From positions 1-9,850 of the forward strand of contig CAJWNF010000014.1 in assembly GCA_913044155.1 (NCBI GenBank): a stretch of 9,850 nucleotides of DNA. The letters run 5' to 3'. Shown here one piece after another: positions 6,248-9,850 of this stretch. A program made the position numbers and the translations under genes. The stretch's first letter is position 1; each line of letters begins with the position of its first letter. The notes under the pieces are model-generated. The model was not told the origin of the DNA. It worked only from the letters and a program-made list of their open reading frames with translations, and did no database searches. The stretch comes from an uncultured Gammaproteobacteria bacterium (GTDB lineage: Bacteria; Pseudomonadota; Gammaproteobacteria; PS1; Thioglobaceae).

Positions 6248-6715
6248 ATGAAAACAAAAATTTTATTCGTCTGTATGGGCAATATTTGTAGGTCGCCAAC
6301 TGCAGAAGGTGCTTTTCGTTCACTGATCGATAAACGTGAATGCTATGAAAAGTTTGAGGTAGATTCTGCAGGTACTCATGCATACCATATTGGCAGCTCT
6401 CCAGATCGTAGAGCTCAACTAATTGCAAAACAATATGGCGTTGATTTGTCGAGTCAAAAAGCAAGACAGGTACATGAAAGTGATTTTTATTGTTACGATT
6501 ATATTATTGCAATGGATATTGATAATCTTGAAATATTGAAATCAATATGTCCGCAAGATAGCAAATCCGAAATTAATTTATTGCTTGATTTTGCTCCAGA
6601 AATTAATCTTCAAAACGTGCCAGATCCTTATTATGAAGGTAAGTTTGAAGAAGTTTTCCAAATGATCCATAAAGCCTGCAGTTCCTTGCTAGAAGATCTT
6701 CTAAAAAATACCTAA
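6248..6715 (+). CDS. Low-molecular-weight protein-tyrosine-phosphatase family protein
   Basis: This 155-residue protein matches the low-molecular-weight tyrosine phosphatase fold in length and motifs. Near the N-terminus is the phosphate-binding loop C9-M-G-N-I-C-R15-S16, with C9 as nucleophile and R15 binding phosphate. Near the C-terminus V-P-D126-P-Y-Y supplies the general acid aspartate. DSAGTHAYHIG and PDRRA are further family signatures. It would remove phosphate from protein tyrosines or small phospho-compounds in the cytoplasm. No tyrosine kinase or exopolysaccharide gene is nearby, so its substrate is unknown. Its C-terminus lacks a tyrosine cluster. I chose ATG at 6248 because the preceding in-frame TTG (6245) adds only one residue; no strong ribosome binding site is visible. 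It is divergent from kdsD and ends just before the str-operon promoter. Confidence 0.93.
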   Translation: MKTKILFVCMGNICRSPTAEGAFRSLIDKRECYEKFEVDSAGTHAYHIGSSPDRRAQLIAKQYGVDLSSQKARQVHESDFYCYDYIIAMDIDNLEILKSICPQDSKSEINLLLDFAPEINLQNVPDPYYEGKFEEVFQMIHKACSSLLEDLLKNT

Positions 6716-6721
6716 TATTGA

Positions 6722-6751
6722 TTGACATTAGTATCCACACCAAAGTATAAT
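6722..6751 (+). promoter_or_regulatory. Strong sigma70 promoter of the str operon
   Basis: TTGACA (6722-6727) and TATAAT (6746-6751) both match consensus exactly, with an 18-base spacer, one longer than ideal. Transcription would start near 6758, leaving a leader of about 58 bases before rpsL. Such strength suits ribosomal protein and elongation factor genes. The -35 box begins six bases after the phosphatase stop with no terminator between, so read-through from that gene is also possible. Confidence 0.8.
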
Positions 6752-6796
6752 TCTTCGCTTTATTGTCCGCGTCATAGGGGCAAATAATTAGAAAAT

Positions 6797-6806
6797 ACTC
6801 CGGAGT
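6797..6806 (+). promoter_or_regulatory. rpsL ribosome binding site inside a 10-bp palindrome
   Basis: GGAG (6802-6805) lies 10 bases before the rpsL ATG and is the evident Shine-Dalgarno core. It is the right half of the perfect palindrome ACTCCGGAGT. The palindrome has no loop, so intramolecular pairing is limited, but the CTCC half could compete with ribosomal RNA for the GGAG of another copy. Confidence 0.6.
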
Positions 6807-6815
6807 AGAGAATAT

Positions 6816-7190
6816 ATGTCAACAATTAACCAATTGGTACGCAATCCGCGCAAGAAAAAGATTGCCAAAAGTAATGTGCCGGCTCTAGATAGTTGTCCAC
6901 AAAAACGCGGTGTATGTACGCGTGTATATACAACTACACCAAAGAAACCAAACTCGGCCCTAAGGAAAGTCGCTCGTGTAAGGTTAACTAATTCTGCAGA
7001 GGTAACAACTTATATTGGTGGTGAGGGTCATAATTTACAAGAACACTCTGTGATTCTTATCCGTGGTGGTCGTGTTAAAGATTTGCCGGGTGTCCGTTAT
7101 CACACAGTGCGTGGAGCGCTAGATACGACCGGAGTAGATGGAAGAAAGCAAGGTCGTTCTAAATATGGCACTAAAAAACCAAAAAAATAA
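6816..7190 (+). CDS. rpsL: 30S ribosomal protein S12
   Basis: S12 is the small-subunit protein at the decoding centre that helps monitor codon-anticodon pairing. All 124 residues, the same length as E. coli S12, are present with the hallmark stretches [29 protein letters not shown] and [12 protein letters not shown]. The lysines whose replacement gives streptomycin resistance in E. coli are unchanged (K43 and K88, counting the initiator Met), so this is a streptomycin-sensitive type by sequence. D89, the residue methylthiolated in E. coli, is conserved. The ATG follows GGAG at a good distance. It is the first gene of the str operon, with rpsG 19 bases downstream. Confidence 0.99.
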   Translation: MSTINQLVRNPRKKKIAKSNVPALDSCPQKRGVCTRVYTTTPKKPNSALRKVARVRLTNSAEVTTYIGGEGHNLQEHSVILIRGGRVKDLPGVRYHTVRGALDTTGVDGRKQGRSKYGTKKPKK

Positions 7191-7197
7191 ATCATAA

Positions 7198-7677
<480 letters not shown>

Positions 7678-7691
7678 TTTAGGATCCAATC

Positions 7692-9794
7692 ATGGCAAGA
7701 AATACTCAAATTGATAGATACCGCAATGTAGGTATTATGGCTCACATTGATGCAGGCAAAACAACCACAACTGAGCGAATACTTTTGTATACTGGGCGTA
7801 CCCATAAGATTGGCGAAGTTCATGACGGCAGTGCAACTATGGACTGGATGGAGCAAGAGCAAGAACGTGGTATTACTATAACCTCAGCTGCGACAACTTG
7901 TTTCTGGAAGGGTATGGATAGTCAGTTTGATGATCATCGAATTAATATTATTGACACTCCTGGACACGTTGACTTTACGATTGAAGTCGAACGCTCACTA
8001 AAAGTACTAGATGGCGCATGTGCAGTATTTTGTGCGGTTGGCGGGGTTGAACCTCAGTCTGAAACTGTATGGAGACAGGCTAATAAATATAACGTTCCAA
8101 GAATTGGATTTGTTAACAAGATGGACCGTTCAGGTGCAGATTTCCTGCGTGTTTGTGGTCAAGTTAAATCACACCTAGGTGCTAATCCAGTTCCAATGCA
8201 AATTGCTATTGGTGCTGAAGAAGCCTTTAAGGGCGTAGTTGATCTTATTAGAATGAAAGCTATCTACTGGAATGAGAGTGACCAGGGAGAAACTTATGAA
8301 ATTAAAGACATACCTGCAGATTTACAAGGATTAGCTGACGAGAAGAGTGAATTCATGATTGAGTCTGCAGCTGAAGCTAATGATGAGCTAATGGAGAAAT
8401 ATCTCGAGGAAGGCACATTGTCTGCAAGTGAGATTATTGAAGGCATTCGTGTGCGAACAATTGCCAACGAAATTATTCCAATGTTTTGTGGTTCTGCATT
8501 TAAAAATAAAGGCGTGCAAGCGGTTCTAGATGCAATGATAATGTACATGCCGTCACCTCTAGATGTAGAGCCAATCAGTGGAATCTTAGACGACGCTGAT
8601 GAAACTGTAGCTCCAAGAAATCCGAACGACAATGAACCTTTTGCTTCTCTGGCTTTCAAAATTGCGACCGACCCATTTGTTGGTAATTTGACGTTCTTCA
8701 GGGTTTATTCTGGTGTACTCAAATCAGGTGATTTTGTTTACAACTCTTCTAAAGACAAGAAAGAAAGAATTGGTCGTATTGTGCAAATGCACTCCAATGA
8801 TCGTGAAGAAATTAAGGAAGTTCGTGCCGGCGATATTGCTGCTGCGATTGGACTTAAAGATGTTACTACCGGTGATACTTTGTGTGATATGAAGGAAAAA
8901 ATTATTCTTGAAAGAATGGAATTTCCAGAGCCGGTAATTGCGGTTGCGGTTGAACCTAAAACTAAAGCCGACCAAGAAAAAATGGGTATTGCTTTAGGTA
9001 AATTGGCAAACGAAGATCCTTCATTCAGGGTTTCTACTGATGAAGAATCCGGCCAGACAATTATTGCCGGGATGGGAGAGCTGCATTTAGATATTATCGT
9101 TGACCGTATGATGCGTGAATTCGCTGTCGATTGTAACGTTGGTAATCCTCAAGTTGCCTATCGCGAAACAATTACCTCTTTTGTTGAACAAGAACACAAG
9201 TTTGCAAAGCAATCTGGTGGTCGTGGTCAGTATGGTCATGTTTATTTAAAGATAGAGCCACAAGAGCCAGGGTCAGGTTATGAATTTGTGGATGAAATCA
9301 AAGGTGGCGTTATTCCAAAAGAATACATACCAGCTGTTGACAAAGGTGTCCAGGAACAAATGCAAAACGGTGTTATAGCTGGGTTCCCGCTAGTTGATAT
9401 GAAGGTAACAGTCTACGATGGCTCTTACCATGATGTGGACTCAAGCGAAATAGCTTTTAAAATTGCAGCTTCAATGTGTTTAAGGGAGGGTGTAAAGCTT
9501 GCCAATCCTCAACTATTAGAGCCAATGATGAAAGTAGAGGTAATAACTCCAGAGGATTACATGGGTGACGTTATGGGTGATTTAAACCGTCGTCGCGGTA
9601 TTGTTAGTGCGATGGATGATACACCAGCTGGTAAACAAATTAAGGCTGAAGTTCCATTGGCGGAAATGTTTGGCTATGCAACAGATCTCAGATCAATGTC
9701 CCAAGGTCGTGCAAATTATTCGATGGAATTTAGCAAATACACAGCAGCACCAAAAAATGTTGCTGATGATGTTATTGAAAAATTAAATAAATAA
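7692..9794 (+). CDS. fusA: Elongation factor G
   Basis: EF-G is the GTPase that drives translocation of tRNAs and mRNA after each peptide bond and helps recycle ribosomes. The 700 residues are full length. The GTPase elements are in order: AHIDAGKT (17-24), [10 protein letters not shown] (59-68, switch I), DTPGH (88-92), NKMD (142-145) and GSAFKNKG. Later domains have GMGELHLDI, the [12 protein letters not shown] segment of domain IV and a C-terminal [19 protein letters not shown] at 7692 follows AGGA (7681-7684) and lies 14 bases after the rpsG stop, so it is co-transcribed with its neighbours. It is the canonical str-operon EF-G rather than the paralogue FusA2, given its position and full motif set. 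Confidence 0.99.
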   Translation: MARNTQIDRYRNVGIMAHIDAGKTTTTERILLYTGRTHKIGEVHDGSATMDWMEQEQERGITITSAATTCFWKGMDSQFDDHRINIIDTPGHVDFTIEVERSLKVLDGACAVFCAVGGVEPQSETVWRQANKYNVPRIGFVNKMDRSGADFLRVCGQVKSHLGANPVPMQIAIGAEEAFKGVVDLIRMKAIYWNESDQGETYEIKDIPADLQGLADEKSEFMIESAAEANDELMEKYLEEGTLSASEIIEGIRVRTIANEIIPMFCGSAFKNKGVQAVLDAMIMYMPSPLDVEPISGILDDADETVAPRNPNDNEPFASLAFKIATDPFVGNLTFFRVYSGVLKSGDFVYNSSKDKKERIGRIVQMHSNDREEIKEVRAGDIAAAIGLKDVTTGDTLCDMKEKIILERMEFPEPVIAVAVEPKTKADQEKMGIALGKLANEDPSFRVSTDEESGQTIIAGMGELHLDIIVDRMMREFAVDCNVGNPQVAYRETITSFVEQEHKFAKQSGGRGQYGHVYLKIEPQEPGSGYEFVDEIKGGVIPKEYIPAVDKGVQEQMQNGVIAGFPLVDMKVTVYDGSYHDVDSSEIAFKIAASMCLREGVKLANPQLLEPMMKVEVITPEDYMGDVMGDLNRRRGIVSAMDDTPAGKQIKAEVPLAEMFGYATDLRSMSQGRANYSMEFSKYTAAPKNVADDVIEKLNK

Positions 9795-9799
9795 AGGGA
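9794..9799 (+). promoter_or_regulatory. Ribosome binding site of tuf
   Basis: AAGGGA overlaps the last base of the fusA stop codon and lies six bases before the tuf ATG. The tight packing suggests that ribosomes finishing fusA help start tuf, in keeping with the high EF-Tu output expected. Confidence 0.6.
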
Positions 9800-9805
9800 A
9801 TTAAG

Positions 9806-9850
9806 ATGTCAAAAGAAAAATTCGAAAGAACCAAACCACATGTGAATGTG
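9806..9850 (+). CDS. tuf: Elongation factor Tu, N-terminal fragment (cut by window end)
   Basis: The fifteen codons before the window ends read MSKEKFERTKPHVNV, the characteristic EF-Tu N-terminus, just short of the GTPase P-loop. EF-Tu brings aminoacyl-tRNA to the ribosome as a GTP complex. The position 11 bases after fusA is the classical fourth place in the str operon. Whether the genome has a second tuf copy cannot be seen here. Confidence 0.97.
   Translation, partial: MSKEKFERTKPHVNV

Overview
This window joins two stretches of DNA that do not look alike. Positions 1 to about 2150 are GC-rich (about 65% in a hand-counted sample line) and carry the end of one gene plus a complete secreted haem protein. 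From about 2150 to the right end the DNA is AT-rich (about 35-38% GC in sampled stretches). It carries typical gammaproteobacterial housekeeping genes: a tRNA-Arg, murF, murE, kdsD, a low-molecular-weight phosphatase and the str operon (rpsL-rpsG-fusA-tuf). The S12, S7, EF-G and EF-Tu sequences, the meso-diaminopimelate type of MurE and the presence of KdsD (lipopolysaccharide Kdo synthesis) indicate a Gram-negative gammaproteobacterium with a low-GC genome. A sulfur-oxidiser of the SUP05/Thioglobus type would fit, but that is a guess from overall impression. The left segment resembles proteins of high-GC environmental bacteria, possibly Chloroflexota, because of its Thr/Pro/Ala-rich linker and YVTN propeller. 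This is also an impression, not a search result.

Layout, left to right. 1-120 is the C-terminal end of an unrecognised protein. 207-2126 (+) is a 639-residue exported protein: signal peptide, low-complexity linker, YVTN-type beta-propeller, then a MauG/cytochrome c peroxidase-like domain with two CxxCH haem motifs. 2127-2283 is a short convergent spacer holding a palindrome, a repeat cluster built on TTGGACAA and a terminator-like hairpin. 2284-2360 (-) is tRNA-Arg(ACG) with a good sigma70-type promoter. 2407-6136 (-) holds kdsD, murE and murF, transcribed in that order toward the tRNA; murE and murF overlap by 14 bases. 6137-6247 is a divergent promoter region. 6248-6715 (+) is the phosphatase. 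A near-consensus promoter at 6722-6751 then drives rpsL, rpsG, fusA and tuf, the last cut off by the window end.

How the genes work together: MurE and MurF add meso-diaminopimelate and D-Ala-D-Ala to the peptidoglycan precursor, and KdsD makes arabinose 5-phosphate for Kdo, so the leftward cluster supplies envelope precursors. The rightward cluster supplies translation factors. I see no CRISPR array, transposase, integrase, phage gene or defence system. The feature most worth checking is the abrupt composition change next to the 3' side of the tRNA. It could be a genomic-island edge or an assembly chimera, and the sequence alone does not decide between them.
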